A stretch of DNA of 29,322 nucleotides, from positions 1 to 29,322 of the IMG/VR virus record IMGVR_UViG_3300034198_011944. The stretch is one strand, 5' to 3'. A model generated the notes under the pieces. It searched no databases. It worked only from the letters and a program-made list of their open reading frames with translations, and was not told the origin of the DNA. Each line of letters begins with the position of its first letter. Positions within the stretch are counted from its first letter, which is position 1. Position numbers and translations under genes: made by a program. This document shows, piece after piece, positions 19,101 to 25,484 of the stretch. This stretch comes from a virus.

Positions 19101-19264
19101 CTGTATCTCCTGCTGAAAATGATAGTTCATTTAAAGAATACAAATATAGTATCAATGGATTAGGTGAATTTACAGCGTTTCAAATTAAAATAGTATTAAA
19201 AGGAACTAATTCTTCTTATCCTCCTATTATTAGAGATTTAAGAGGTATAGCATTAGCGTTGTAA
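13148..19264 (+). CDS. giant DUF4815-type baseplate or tail-fibre structural protein
   Basis: This 2038-residue protein has the DUF4815 N-terminus at about 11-60: YYDDFNENK, RVLFRPSFAVQARELTQSQ, and LQNQIEKFSDHVFKKG. That family is found in large structural proteins of marine T4-like and jumbo phages. Further along are beta-modules (GEKITGSTSGATGY, GESITGSTS), a helical or coiled region near 1111-1180 with RDIGRLEKRISNVEYYTQL, a conserved block near 1376-1411 (GDRVLNIAFIPFIRSRVINF), and a jelly-roll-like segment beginning DPLAQTFLIDNTGG (1531), which could bind carbohydrate. The start is supported by AAGGA just upstream. It probably forms an extended appendage of the baseplate. T4 has no obvious equivalent, so its exact place in the particle is unknown. 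Confidence 0.85.
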   Translation: MPSPTDFNLSPYYDDFNENKNFHRVLFRPSFAVQARELTQSQTILQNQIEKFSDHVFKKGAMVIPGQVAFDLNYYAIKLSAKSLSNINSYIGVILTGVTSGVQAEVVNAVASTSTDPDTLYVKYIKTGTNNTSFVFTNGEICNCTVSSAAQTVTVNTTATGSSASIAKGVYYINGYYVTILDQTIILDKYTDTPSYRIGVDIVESFITANEDGTLVDNAAGTSNFNAPGAHRFKISLTLSKRALNSVDDSNFIELLRLENGILQNQIRTTEYSVLEDTFARRTYDESGDYSVKDFDIDLREHLLSGTNRGIYASGNGGVETKLVAAIGPGKAYVKGYEIETIGTTFLDVDKARDFSTSNNFKTRFDLESYVNVSNVYNAPDITYNPGETETFKNVNLYDTSTTNNRLSYLSATGADVRGSLKSTSGVAVPQIGRAKSRGFELNNGIASSNLFVTSSLTSNVYKHYLFDIEMFTHLNVSKAVAFTNGEKITGSTSGATGYVQTISSYKSAVISNMSIANPSIVTSTAHTFKEGMQVEISGGTWSINSVSVLTAAVYTVKNPTANTFELYASNGTSPVNVTSFSSGGTANHGVVVLANVLGIFTNGESITGSTSLVTSTIQNNVLGFHGVQNFDFSSVKQIGMTGGAGINYTADTETSAAFGDNYQLFGTFSIANNGTVVTGYGTLFLTELRLGDTIHFTADNGTIITKIVESVTSNTSLTFSTAVGASDVSTKTVGVRRRSKLIGSNKNISIFKLPYETIKTLKTSSNNNITDTNFYVRRNFIALLSANGDAQITAGTNETFTGLSERDFTVSIINLGAGPSGNIGDIFSLSGNNHEGDPIFTLTGTPTGKTLSLDFGANFAGHKIKIVATVSRTVANEKTKTLVLNSSLSISTQTIIQSGLIGLSKADVYRINAVYMSANFSTNATSSDTDIKSRFDLDTGQRDNFYDIGRLKLKPGSLNPTGRLLIDFDYFSHGSGDYFSVDSYTSVIDYKDIPSYTSDTSGLTYQLRDCLDFRPRVDDASIVVGSGQLRQYNGLGASAVDPVQFNSDITTDLEYYLKRFDKIFLDKDGNFKVVKGASSLTPQLPKNLDNAMHLFTLALNSYTLSLKTSDIDIEKIDNRRYTMRDIGRLEKRISNVEYYTQLSLLETQAQSLQIQDAEGFDRFKNGFIVDNFTGHGIGDVGNFDYKVSMDMAGGFLRPMFNSESVKLIEATSSGNTTILTADRLASNYQKTGDLITLPYTEVNLIEQPYASKYLNVNPFNIFTWAGSVALDPPGDEWKETNRVPDLLVNERGAFDTMVEALGNPNLDSVEIDTVWNEWQDFWQGSSADRISSESTRWAGRALVRDRTIETSQQVSQTRTGIRTSLVPQVVRTALGDRVLNIAFIPFIRSRVINFTATRMKPNTRVYPYFDNISIASYITPTGGALGGPLITNVNGSVSGTFSIPDSTNNNNPRWRTGQRVFRLTSSITNSTTDVETSAEADYIAKGSLETVQNTIVSTREPRLVRIDVNDTRNITRTSTRETSDIIGWNDPLAQTFLIDNTGGVFITSIDLYLQSKDTNIPITVQIREVVNGYPSRTVIPFGEITLNPSSVNTSEDASVATKFTFPSPVYLQEKTEYCFVVLSDCNNYNAFVARLGDTQIGSNRTISENPYAGVLFKSQNGSTWTAEQMEDIKFKINRAEFENVSGSVTLVNDTVPTRTLNLNPLRTTSGSGVITVTCKNHGMHSLTNNVTISGVPAGTYNGIAHTLINGTYTSISNVTLDTFSITTAGTATSTGDVGGSSVVTTQNRLFDVACLNISTMTVPGTRLGYSLRTTSGSSIHGTETSFLLESSSQAINVTPSDNINFTSPRLVASSINETNEMSGSKSLFNILTLTTENTKISPVLDTSRMSMVAVQNRLNNPTVSNTPNFVSDFNSSGTSSAAVYVTRPILLENASTALDVRLTQNVRTSSSVKVFFRVTGADEVRNINDLTWNAFNIDGSEDDSVSPAENDSSFKEYKYSINGLGEFTAFQIKIVLKGTNSSYPPIIRDLRGIALAL

Positions 19265-19265
19265 T

Positions 19266-19484
19266 ATGAAATTAAAAGTGGAAGGTTTTGAAAATTTAGA
19301 AAGAGATGTTAGAACAAATGCTATTGTTAATACATCTAAAAACGAATACACAATTTATATGAAAAGAATGAAGATGAGAGAACAACAAAGCGATCAAATA
19401 AGAAGTACAATAAAAGAAATAAATACTTTAAAACAAGAATTGTTTGAAATTAAAAATTTATTAAAAGAGGTTATTAAAAAATAA
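19266..19484 (+). CDS. small coiled-coil protein of unknown function
   Basis: This 72-residue protein has a globular start (MKLKVEGFENLERDVRTNAI) and a heptad-like helix from about residue 36 to the end with regularly spaced Ile and Leu among Lys, Glu and Gln. That suggests an oligomeric coiled coil. It starts one base after the giant protein's stop, and its own stop overlaps the next ATG (TAATG), so it belongs to the same translational unit. Similar miniproteins occur among tail genes of marine T4-like phages, but I cannot give a function. An assembly adaptor or minor virion component would fit. Confidence 0.75.
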   Translation: MKLKVEGFENLERDVRTNAIVNTSKNEYTIYMKRMKMREQQSDQIRSTIKEINTLKQELFEIKNLLKEVIKK

Positions 19485-20107
19485 TGCCTATAAGAACAGT
19501 TGCTACAACAGATACAGTTAACACGTTTAGAACAACGTTTAACTCTTTGGGTACAGACGTAGGAGATTTATCTGGTCTATCTACTTCAAATAAAACAAGT
19601 ATTGTTGCTGCTATTAACGAAACTTATGCTGCTCCAAAAGATTTTATTTTTAGAGATAGTGCTTTAAATCAAACAACAGTAAGTTCAAATGATGTTGTTA
19701 ACGTAACGGGCTCTACTGGAATTACTGCAGTCGTATCTACAGATACTATAACTATTTCAGCAGATTTATCTGATATATTAACAGGATTAACTTTTGCAAC
19801 AGTTGACACTGATAAATTTTTAGTTGCTGATGGTAACACTTTAAAATATAGAACTGGTAATGAAATTAGATCCGATATAGGTGCATTATCAGGAGTTACT
19901 TTTAACGTTAGATCTTATACAGGAGATGGTACTCAAACATCTTTTGGTGTAACTGTAGGTCAATCTACAGCCACAATAATAGTAACGGAAAATGGAATAG
20001 TTCAAAGACCAACAACGGATTATAGCGTTGTAAGTAATAACTGTATATTTACTTCTGCTCCTGATAATGGAAATGCCATTCAAATAAGAGAATTAATACT
20101 AACATAA
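19484..20107 (+). CDS. tail-fibre-like structural protein
   Basis: This 207-residue protein has an N-terminus of a kind common in phage fibre proteins (TVNTFRTTFNSLGTDVGDL, then NKTSIVAAINE, about 12-46). A Ser/Thr-rich beta region follows. The C-terminal domain (about 143-207) has SYTGDGTQTSFGV, TVGQSTATIIVTENGIVQR and TTDYSV, ending AIQIRELIL. This type of module is often found at the end of phage fibre or baseplate-attached proteins, and T4 gp10 has a loosely similar 'NGILQE...DYSV' stretch. No catalytic motif is seen. It is probably part of a fibre or connector together with the two following proteins. Confidence 0.7.
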   Translation: MPIRTVATTDTVNTFRTTFNSLGTDVGDLSGLSTSNKTSIVAAINETYAAPKDFIFRDSALNQTTVSSNDVVNVTGSTGITAVVSTDTITISADLSDILTGLTFATVDTDKFLVADGNTLKYRTGNEIRSDIGALSGVTFNVRSYTGDGTQTSFGVTVGQSTATIIVTENGIVQRPTTDYSVVSNNCIFTSAPDNGNAIQIRELILT

Positions 20108-20110
20108 ATA
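20103..20110 (+). promoter_or_regulatory. possible late promoter (CATAAATA)
   Basis: CATAAATA matches the late octamer at seven of eight bases and overlaps the stop codon of the preceding gene. The next ATG is at 20116, just where a transcript would be expected to begin. In DNA this AT-rich a seven-base match is common by chance, so the call is weak. Confidence 0.3.
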
Positions 20111-20115
20111 ATATT

Positions 20116-20313
20116 ATGACACAACGAATTACAAATAAAAATATTACGGATACAACAATATTGGCTGATGATTTGGCTTCAGACTCAGTTACTAATCCTA
20201 AAATTCAAAATTCAGCAGTAACAATTAATAAATTTAGTACTCCAGTTACTTTGAATATTATAGCTTCAGACGGAACAACAGTTTTAAAAACTTTAGTAAC
20301 ACCTGGAGTATAA
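20116..20313 (+). CDS. short fibre-like protein
   Basis: This 65-residue protein begins MTQRITNKNITDTTILADDL and continues with SDSVTNPKIQNSAVTINKF. 'Ixxxx[IL]xDxS-VTxxKI' beads of this kind are typical of phage tail-fibre shafts. It then has one predicted beta-hairpin (TLNIIASDGTTVLKTLVT). It is far too short to be a whole fibre and lies between two other fibre-like genes, so it may be a separate small component or a remnant of a longer fibre gene. There is no Shine-Dalgarno sequence, and a weak late-promoter-like sequence abuts the start. Confidence 0.6.
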   Translation: MTQRITNKNITDTTILADDLASDSVTNPKIQNSAVTINKFSTPVTLNIIASDGTTVLKTLVTPGV

Positions 20314-20327
20314 CCTAGGTATATACA

Positions 20328-21617
20328 ATGGCTATTAGAACACCTTTATATTATAACACACTTACAGGAAATTTAACTAATCTAACTAGTGGTGAAATTA
20401 ATCAAATTATAAATCATATTGCTTATAGATGGTCTATAAATCCTACAGTCACTCTTTCAGTTACAGCTAATAGTGGTTCAAATTTAACAGCCATAAATGA
20501 TACTCGTTGGAGTGCTGGAACATCATCGCAAACAAATACGGCATTTCCAACTGAAGCTACAACACAAGAACCTCAGTTAGTAACAGTATCATATCAAAAA
20601 ATTTTACAAACAGTATCGTCACTATCTTTACCTACAAGTACGCTTACAGATTGGCCAGCTTATTTAACATCAGGTGGTAATATACAAGCAATGAGTTTAC
20701 AAGATATGAAAGATACTTTTTTTCACCCTGCAATAGATTTAATAACTTCTGCTTCAACTGCATCTACATTAACAGGAAATACGTATTCAATTTCCACTTC
20801 AACTGTTTTAGCTAATCATACTGCTGTTATTCAGCCAGTTGTTGGTATAACAAGAAATTATAACGTAACGAATGCTGGTAGTGGTTCATATACTTTTTCA
20901 GGAGATATATCAGGATCAAATCCTACTGTAAACGCTACTGTAGGAGATACATTAGTATTTGTTCTAAACGCATCAGGTCACCCTTTTTGGATAAAAGCTG
21001 AAGCATCAACAACTCCTGCAAATGGTTTAACAACAGGAACAACAAATAATGGTTCTGCTGTAGGAACTATTACTTGGAATACTACAGGTTATGCGCCAGG
21101 AACATATTATTATAATTGTGAATTACACGGGTCAATGAGAGGTCAAATAGTATTAGTAAATCCTCCAGCAACTGCAGTATTTACAGATACTAGAGCTGAT
21201 TTAACTTTATTTACTGCTGCTGGTATACCAGAAGCACAAGATCAACCTATTACAATTAACAATTATTATTTACATAAAAGAAACACAGGCAGTGATCCTG
21301 ATTATACCGTAGTACCTGTTTTTATAACTCCAACAGGTAATATACAGGTGTATGATAAAACAACTTTTTCAAACAATTTAACTACTTGGCTTAGATATTT
21401 AACTGTAAACTCTGCTGATACTTTCAGAATAAGATATAATATAAATGGAACAGGAAATCAAAGAGGAACAAGTATGTTAAATTCAATTGTAGGAGTAGTA
21501 AACACAGGTAATTATCAAACAGTACAAATTGGTGATGATTATAGAGCTCAAGAATTTCCTGCCGATGTTGCTGTTGAAATTGCAAATGTGTATAATTTAA
21601 CGATAGATAAAACATAA
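20328..21617 (+). CDS. tail structural protein with a cupredoxin-like domain
   Basis: This 429-residue protein has three parts. Residues 1-160 begin MAIRTPLYYNTLTGNLTNLT and look like a structural attachment domain. Residues about 185-278 resemble a plastocyanin-type cupredoxin: GDTLVFVLNASGHPFWIK carries H218, and YYYNCELHGSMRGQIVLV carries C264, H267 and M270. That His plus Cys-x2-His-x2-Met layout is the type-1 copper pattern, with a slightly short last loop. Residues 285-429 are a further beta-rich domain with no recognised motif. No signal peptide is present, so this is not an exported electron carrier. It lies among fibre genes and is most likely a virion component. Whether it binds copper or only keeps the fold cannot be told from sequence. 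Confidence 0.75.
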   Translation: MAIRTPLYYNTLTGNLTNLTSGEINQIINHIAYRWSINPTVTLSVTANSGSNLTAINDTRWSAGTSSQTNTAFPTEATTQEPQLVTVSYQKILQTVSSLSLPTSTLTDWPAYLTSGGNIQAMSLQDMKDTFFHPAIDLITSASTASTLTGNTYSISTSTVLANHTAVIQPVVGITRNYNVTNAGSGSYTFSGDISGSNPTVNATVGDTLVFVLNASGHPFWIKAEASTTPANGLTTGTTNNGSAVGTITWNTTGYAPGTYYYNCELHGSMRGQIVLVNPPATAVFTDTRADLTLFTAAGIPEAQDQPITINNYYLHKRNTGSDPDYTVVPVFITPTGNIQVYDKTTFSNNLTTWLRYLTVNSADTFRIRYNINGTGNQRGTSMLNSIVGVVNTGNYQTVQIGDDYRAQEFPADVAVEIANVYNLTIDKT

Positions 21618-21627
21618 TAATATAATG

Positions 21628-21633
21628 AAGGAG
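21628..21633 (+). promoter_or_regulatory. strong Shine-Dalgarno sequence for the gene at 21639
   Basis: AAGGAG lies five bases before the ATG at 21639. It is one of only two full AAGGAG sites I see before a gene here, the other being at 27360. It sits in a 21-base gap and marks an independently translated gene. Confidence 0.75.
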
Positions 21634-21638
21634 TTGAT

Positions 21639-22103
21639 ATGGCTGTTTTTAGTAATAAAATAAAAGAGGTTTGTTTTTACGATAAAAATAAAACTACGAT
21701 TGAAGTTTTATATAATGAAAATAATAGTACGGTAAATTATTTTGTACCAGTAGATTTTCAAAATTCAGATTTTAAAGACTTATTAACTGAAGTAGATTTG
21801 GAACAGATAGAAAAGAATACTAAAAATAAACAAAAAGTATATCGTCAACAATTGACTAACTATATAACTAACGTAACTGATAGTTTAAAATATCAATCAG
21901 AAAATAGTGATGAAAAATTTTTAGATAGATTTGATAAATTTTTATTTAATTATGATGACAAAGATGATGAACTTCTATTTAAACTAAAATTAAAAATGTT
22001 TGAATCAGCTAAACTTAAAAATTGTAATGATACTGATAAAAAATCAAAGATAAGAACAGCAACAAATCCCTTACAATTAGTAAAAGAATTTGAAAACATA
22101 TAA
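21639..22103 (+). CDS. conserved-looking phage protein of unknown function
   Basis: This 154-residue, Lys/Asp/Asn-rich protein is not recognised with confidence. Residues 1-35 predict a small beta-sheet (IKEVCFYDKNKTTIEVLYNE). The rest is mostly helical, with a charged block near 100-125 (FDKFLFNYDDKDDELLFKLK) and an end containing IRTATNPLQLVKEFE. It has no membrane segment or catalytic motif. Unlike the fibre proteins around it, it is not Gly/Ser/Thr-rich, so it is more likely an assembly factor or non-structural protein. The AAGGAG sequence before it sets the start. The accessory enzyme cassette begins eight bases after its stop. Confidence 0.75.
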   Translation: MAVFSNKIKEVCFYDKNKTTIEVLYNENNSTVNYFVPVDFQNSDFKDLLTEVDLEQIEKNTKNKQKVYRQQLTNYITNVTDSLKYQSENSDEKFLDRFDKFLFNYDDKDDELLFKLKLKMFESAKLKNCNDTDKKSKIRTATNPLQLVKEFENI

Positions 22104-22111
22104 AAATTACA

Positions 22112-22696
22112 ATGAACAAAATAACTGTTTATTGTCTTAAATGGGGAGTTAAGTACAATAGAAAATTTGTAGAAGATTTAAAATCGTCATTAGAAAAGTA
22201 TTTAACTATTGATTATGATTTTAAATGTTATACAGATAAACCCGAAACTGATTACGATATACCTGTTAAATATAATTATTTAGAAGGTGTGTGGCATAAA
22301 ATTGCTTTATTAGAATTTACCGGACCTTCTTTATATTTTGATTTAGATGTTAAAATTAGCGATAACATAAATTTTTTAGCAAGTGATTTTAAAGACTTTA
22401 CAGTTATTGATTCTCAGCCTTGGAAAAAAACATCAAGTAAAACTTCTTTTGATTTTAAATTTAAATTATTTAATAACACCTTTATAAACACTTCTATAAT
22501 GCGTTGGTCAAATAGTACAGATATATGTAATTATTTTTTATCAAACAAAGATAAGTTTATAAAAGATTATAAAGCAACAGATAGATTCATATACAACGAA
22601 AAATTGTCATATAAATATTTTATAACAGACAAAATTTCTAGTTGGAAAGAGAACAAAGAAAATACAATTGTCTTATATAATGGATTTTACAAATGA
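22112..22696 (+). CDS. glycosyltransferase-like protein (DxD motif)
   Basis: This 194-residue protein starts with a strand typical of phage and bacterial GT-A-like enzymes (KITVYCLKWGVKYNRKF). It then has FKCYTDKP, a VWHKIALLEF segment, and SLYFDLDVKI with D77-L78-D79 as the candidate metal and sugar-nucleotide binding DxD. These features in this order resemble glycosyltransferases related to family 8 that transfer a sugar from a nucleotide donor. The protein is short for the family but not obviously truncated. No signal peptide is seen, so it would act in the cytoplasm. Its stop overlaps the next ATG (ATGA). The sugar and acceptor are unknown. Confidence 0.65.
   Translation: MNKITVYCLKWGVKYNRKFVEDLKSSLEKYLTIDYDFKCYTDKPETDYDIPVKYNYLEGVWHKIALLEFTGPSLYFDLDVKISDNINFLASDFKDFTVIDSQPWKKTSSKTSFDFKFKLFNNTFINTSIMRWSNSTDICNYFLSNKDKFIKDYKATDRFIYNEKLSYKYFITDKISSWKENKENTIVLYNGFYK
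22610..22617 (+). promoter_or_regulatory. possible internal late promoter
   Basis: An exact TATAAATA lies inside the glycosyltransferase-like gene, about 75 bases before the oxygenase gene. It could boost the downstream enzymes. However, by my rough estimate exact matches are expected by chance several times in a window of this composition, and this one is within a coding region. Confidence 0.25.
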
Positions 22697-23373
22697 AAGA
22701 TTACTATAAAATAGCAAGAGATATTATAGAAAATCATAAACTATACTATCTTAAATTAAATATTACTTTACCTAAAGAATCTTTAGAAGAAGTATTGGCT
22801 GTTTACAATCAAAAATTTTTTGTAAAACATAGAGGTTGGAATCATAAAGGTTGGTTATCCGCTGCATTACATTCTGTCAATGGAGATTTTTGGAAAACAA
22901 TGAGTGGTAAACAATATGGTTATGAAAATGATTCTGATGAATCTATAAAATGGAATTGGACTGATGTTTGTGATTATGCTCCAAAAACAACTGAATTTTT
23001 TAAAAAAGAATTTCCCGCAAATGGTTATAGAAGATTAAGATATATGTTATTAGAACCATCTGGTTTCATAGAAGAACATTGTGATGCGCCTAGTAAAGTA
23101 CCTTACAATCCTAGAAAAGTAGATTCTATTTTTAGTGCATTGAATATGTGTATTACTCAACCCAACAATTGTGAATTAACTCATTTAGATAATGGTCCTG
23201 TTCCGTTTAAGCCATTTGAAATATATCTTTTTAATAATGATGAAATGCATTACGCATTTAATAAATCAGATAAAAATAGATTTCATATTATAGCTCACGC
23301 TAATTATAATGATGATTTTTGTAAGTTATTTGTAGAAAGTTTTGAAAAAAATTATGAACCTATTTACAAGTGA
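22693..23373 (+). CDS. Asp/Asn beta-hydroxylase-like 2-oxoglutarate/Fe(II) oxygenase
   Basis: This 226-residue protein has the iron and 2-oxoglutarate binding layout of the aspartyl/asparaginyl beta-hydroxylase family. RYMLLEPSGFIEEHCD gives H129-x-D131, MHYAFNKSDKNRFHI gives H186, and R196 is ten residues after it. The ten-residue His-to-Arg spacing is the same as in mammalian aspartate beta-hydroxylase. NNCELTHLDNG and PFEIYLFNND lie between, as expected for the jelly-roll core. Such enzymes hydroxylate Asp, Asn or other groups using 2-oxoglutarate and O2. The substrate here is unknown: a virion protein, host protein, amino acid or sugar are all possible. The gene overlaps its upstream neighbour by four bases and the next one by about twenty. 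Confidence 0.78.
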   Translation: MKDYYKIARDIIENHKLYYLKLNITLPKESLEEVLAVYNQKFFVKHRGWNHKGWLSAALHSVNGDFWKTMSGKQYGYENDSDESIKWNWTDVCDYAPKTTEFFKKEFPANGYRRLRYMLLEPSGFIEEHCDAPSKVPYNPRKVDSIFSALNMCITQPNNCELTHLDNGPVPFKPFEIYLFNNDEMHYAFNKSDKNRFHIIAHANYNDDFCKLFVESFEKNYEPIYK

Positions 23374-24808
23374 AAATCAATCCTTAAAAGGTAATCCAAA
23401 AATAAAACCCAATACTATTGCTATTGCTGTTATTGATGATAGAGAAATAATAAAACACGACTTAGTAAGATACCTTGTAGAGACTTATACTGAAAATACT
23501 TTATTTAATTTACAAAAACGTAGATGCGATATATTAGGATTTTTTAAAGAAACAGAAATAGATGATATAATAGAAACTTCATATAAACAAAACTATGAAT
23601 TATTAGTTATTATAAAAACAGGAACTTTTATTAACAGTAGTTTCTTTTTTGAAAATTTAAAAGAAATGATTAATAATAACATAGCTTTAATGGGACACGT
23701 TTTAGATTATAAAGAGTCTTATTATTTTTTACACGAACAATGTTTTTTTATAAACTTAAAGTCTTGGAAACTGTCAGGATCTCCTCAGTATTTTTCAACA
23801 GAAAACAATCTTATTAATGTAGATAGATCAATTGATAATTTCCACGATAACTATACACCAAAATGGATTAAAGTAGGAAAAGATAAAAAGAAATATGATA
23901 AGACATTACCGGGAGGTTATTTGATATCTTCTCTATTAGAAAGTGGTTATAATGTAAGTCCATTTAAACACGAAAGAGATTTAAAATTCTTTACATATCA
24001 TAGTGATACTATGAAGTCTTTAATGAAGTTTATTAATTTAAGTAATACAAAATATACGGTTGGTTTTTTTTCAACTGAAACTGAAACTATTAAGAATATT
24101 GATTTAAAAGATAAAAATATAGATACGGTATTAAGTGTTGCTTCTGCCTTTCACCCATTTAAATTAGTTAAGAAAACAAATATAGAAAGTACATTAAAAA
24201 ATTTAATTATATATGATTATAGTCCTGTGGCTATAGATGTGTATAAAAATATGTTACACGTTTGGGATGGTAAGAACTATTTAAGTTTATTAAAAAACAC
24301 AAAAACTTTTGAATTTAAAGCAGGTCATAATGAAGTACTATCTGAAAAAAGTTTTGTAGAAATGATAGAATTATGTAATGGTAATTCAAATTGGATTGAA
24401 TATTTTAATCATATTTGTAAATTAAATAAAGATTTTTTAACTGGTAACTTAATATCGGAAACTTTTCATAAAAAAATTACTAATAAATTAAAAAAAGATA
24501 ATATATGTCTATTTAATGTGAGTAACATATTTACATATGAAACCGAAACGTTTTGGATAGATATATTTCAACGATATTTTTCTTTTTTCAATTTATATAT
24601 GTTAATGAAACACAACACTAAGACGACTTACTTTTTAGGTTCATTATTTAATTTTGACAGTTTAATGTCTACGAATGATTTTACACTTGAAGATTTTATT
24701 ATAAAATCTAAAGAATTAGCAATAACTCCTTGGCAAAAAGAAAGATTAAAAGACTTTGAAAGTTCTTTAATTAAAAGATATGAAGATATTAGCAATAAGA
24801 ATAGGTAA
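23354..24808 (+). CDS. unknown protein, possibly glycosyltransferase-like with an extra C-terminal domain
   Basis: This 484-residue protein has no secure family. I chose ATG 23354; a TTG at 23342 would add four residues. Residues 1-190 contain NTIAIAVIDD, YELLVIIKTGTFI and IALMGHVLDYKESYYFLHEQCFFINLKSW, a pattern I associate with unusual glycosyltransferase-like proteins of marine phages. The second half has FKLVKK, LKNLIIYDYSPVAIDVYKN (Rossmann-like strand then helix, reminiscent of a methyltransferase core) and LFNVSNIFTYETETFW. No complete DxD or SAM-binding motif is seen, so activity cannot be assigned. It overlaps the oxygenase gene by 20 bases and the next gene by 29, which ties it to the cassette. 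Confidence 0.5.
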   Translation: MNLFTSENQSLKGNPKIKPNTIAIAVIDDREIIKHDLVRYLVETYTENTLFNLQKRRCDILGFFKETEIDDIIETSYKQNYELLVIIKTGTFINSSFFFENLKEMINNNIALMGHVLDYKESYYFLHEQCFFINLKSWKLSGSPQYFSTENNLINVDRSIDNFHDNYTPKWIKVGKDKKKYDKTLPGGYLISSLLESGYNVSPFKHERDLKFFTYHSDTMKSLMKFINLSNTKYTVGFFSTETETIKNIDLKDKNIDTVLSVASAFHPFKLVKKTNIESTLKNLIIYDYSPVAIDVYKNMLHVWDGKNYLSLLKNTKTFEFKAGHNEVLSEKSFVEMIELCNGNSNWIEYFNHICKLNKDFLTGNLISETFHKKITNKLKKDNICLFNVSNIFTYETETFWIDIFQRYFSFFNLYMLMKHNTKTTYFLGSLFNFDSLMSTNDFTLEDFIIKSKELAITPWQKERLKDFESSLIKRYEDISNKNR

Positions 24809-25484
24809 TAAGTACGGACCCGAGTACGAAACCTATTTAGAAAAAAAATTACCAGAATACGAATTTATATGGTTAAGAGAAGCATATGATAGTAAAGTAC
24901 TATTACAGTGGAATAAAATGTATGGTATGGCTTTAGATATTGATGAGCCTATCTGTGTTATAGATATTGATATATTATTAATTAATGAATATAAAAAACT
25001 ATTTGAGTATCCTATTAATCGTGGAGAATTTTTAGCAATCCCTGGTTGGTGGAGAGATACTAAAAAAGAAGGATATAAAATTAATGGTGGATTTTTTAAA
25101 TACTATCCAAAAGATTGTAAATATATCTATGATAAGTTTATGTCAAATATTGATTACTGGCAGAATTATTATATTAAAAAGGGTGTTACCGCTGGTCCTG
25201 TAAATGGAGAACAATATTTTGTTGAAGATAGTGTTAAAGAAAAATTAACTTTAAAAACTATACCAAATTCTTGGGTTACACGTTGGGTGTCGAATGATAT
25301 TATTGTAAGTTCTGAAGATAATAAAGAGTGGCAAACAAAGTTAACAACAAAATATAAAACATTAACAGGTAATCAATACATATACTTAGGTGGTGAATTT
25401 CACAATGATATAAAATTGGTTCATTTTACTCACGCCATAAATAAACCTACTGAATGGAAAGAATACACAAAATTTAATGACTGA
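24780..25484 (+). CDS. second glycosyltransferase-like protein (DxD motif)
   Basis: This 234-residue protein begins with a strand and helix (KILAIRIGNKYGPEYETYLE). It then has EFIWLRE, LLQWNKMYGMAL, and ICVIDIDILLI with D62-I63-D64 as the candidate DxD. PGWWRDTK and GYKINGGFFKYYP follow, like the acceptor or donor-side loop of GT-A enzymes, and LVHFTHAINKP near the C-terminus supplies a late His often used in metal binding in family 8. It resembles the gene at 22112 in plan but not closely in sequence. It overlaps the previous gene by 29 bases and the radical SAM gene by eight (ATGACTGA). Donor and acceptor are unknown. Confidence 0.62.
   Translation: MKILAIRIGNKYGPEYETYLEKKLPEYEFIWLREAYDSKVLLQWNKMYGMALDIDEPICVIDIDILLINEYKKLFEYPINRGEFLAIPGWWRDTKKEGYKINGGFFKYYPKDCKYIYDKFMSNIDYWQNYYIKKGVTAGPVNGEQYFVEDSVKEKLTLKTIPNSWVTRWVSNDIIVSSEDNKEWQTKLTTKYKTLTGNQYIYLGGEFHNDIKLVHFTHAINKPTEWKEYTKFND

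Noticed and set aside
9664-21445. Several near matches to the late octamer inside genes (TATAAATG near 9675, 12097, 21437)
   Set aside because: They differ at the last base, sit in the middle of genes, and have no start codon or ribosome binding site at a sensible distance. My rough estimate of chance exact matches in this composition is already several per window.
21597-21626. Sigma-70-like promoter: TTAACG, 18-base spacer, TATAAT
   Set aside because: Transcription would start near 21633, inside or after the AAGGAG that serves the next gene, so the message would lose its ribosome binding site. AT-rich DNA gives such matches often.
23342-23353. TTG at 23342 as the start of the 484-residue cassette gene
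   Set aside because: An in-frame ATG follows four codons later. No ribosome binding site favours the TTG, and the added residues come from the overlapping end of the oxygenase gene. It is not fully excluded.
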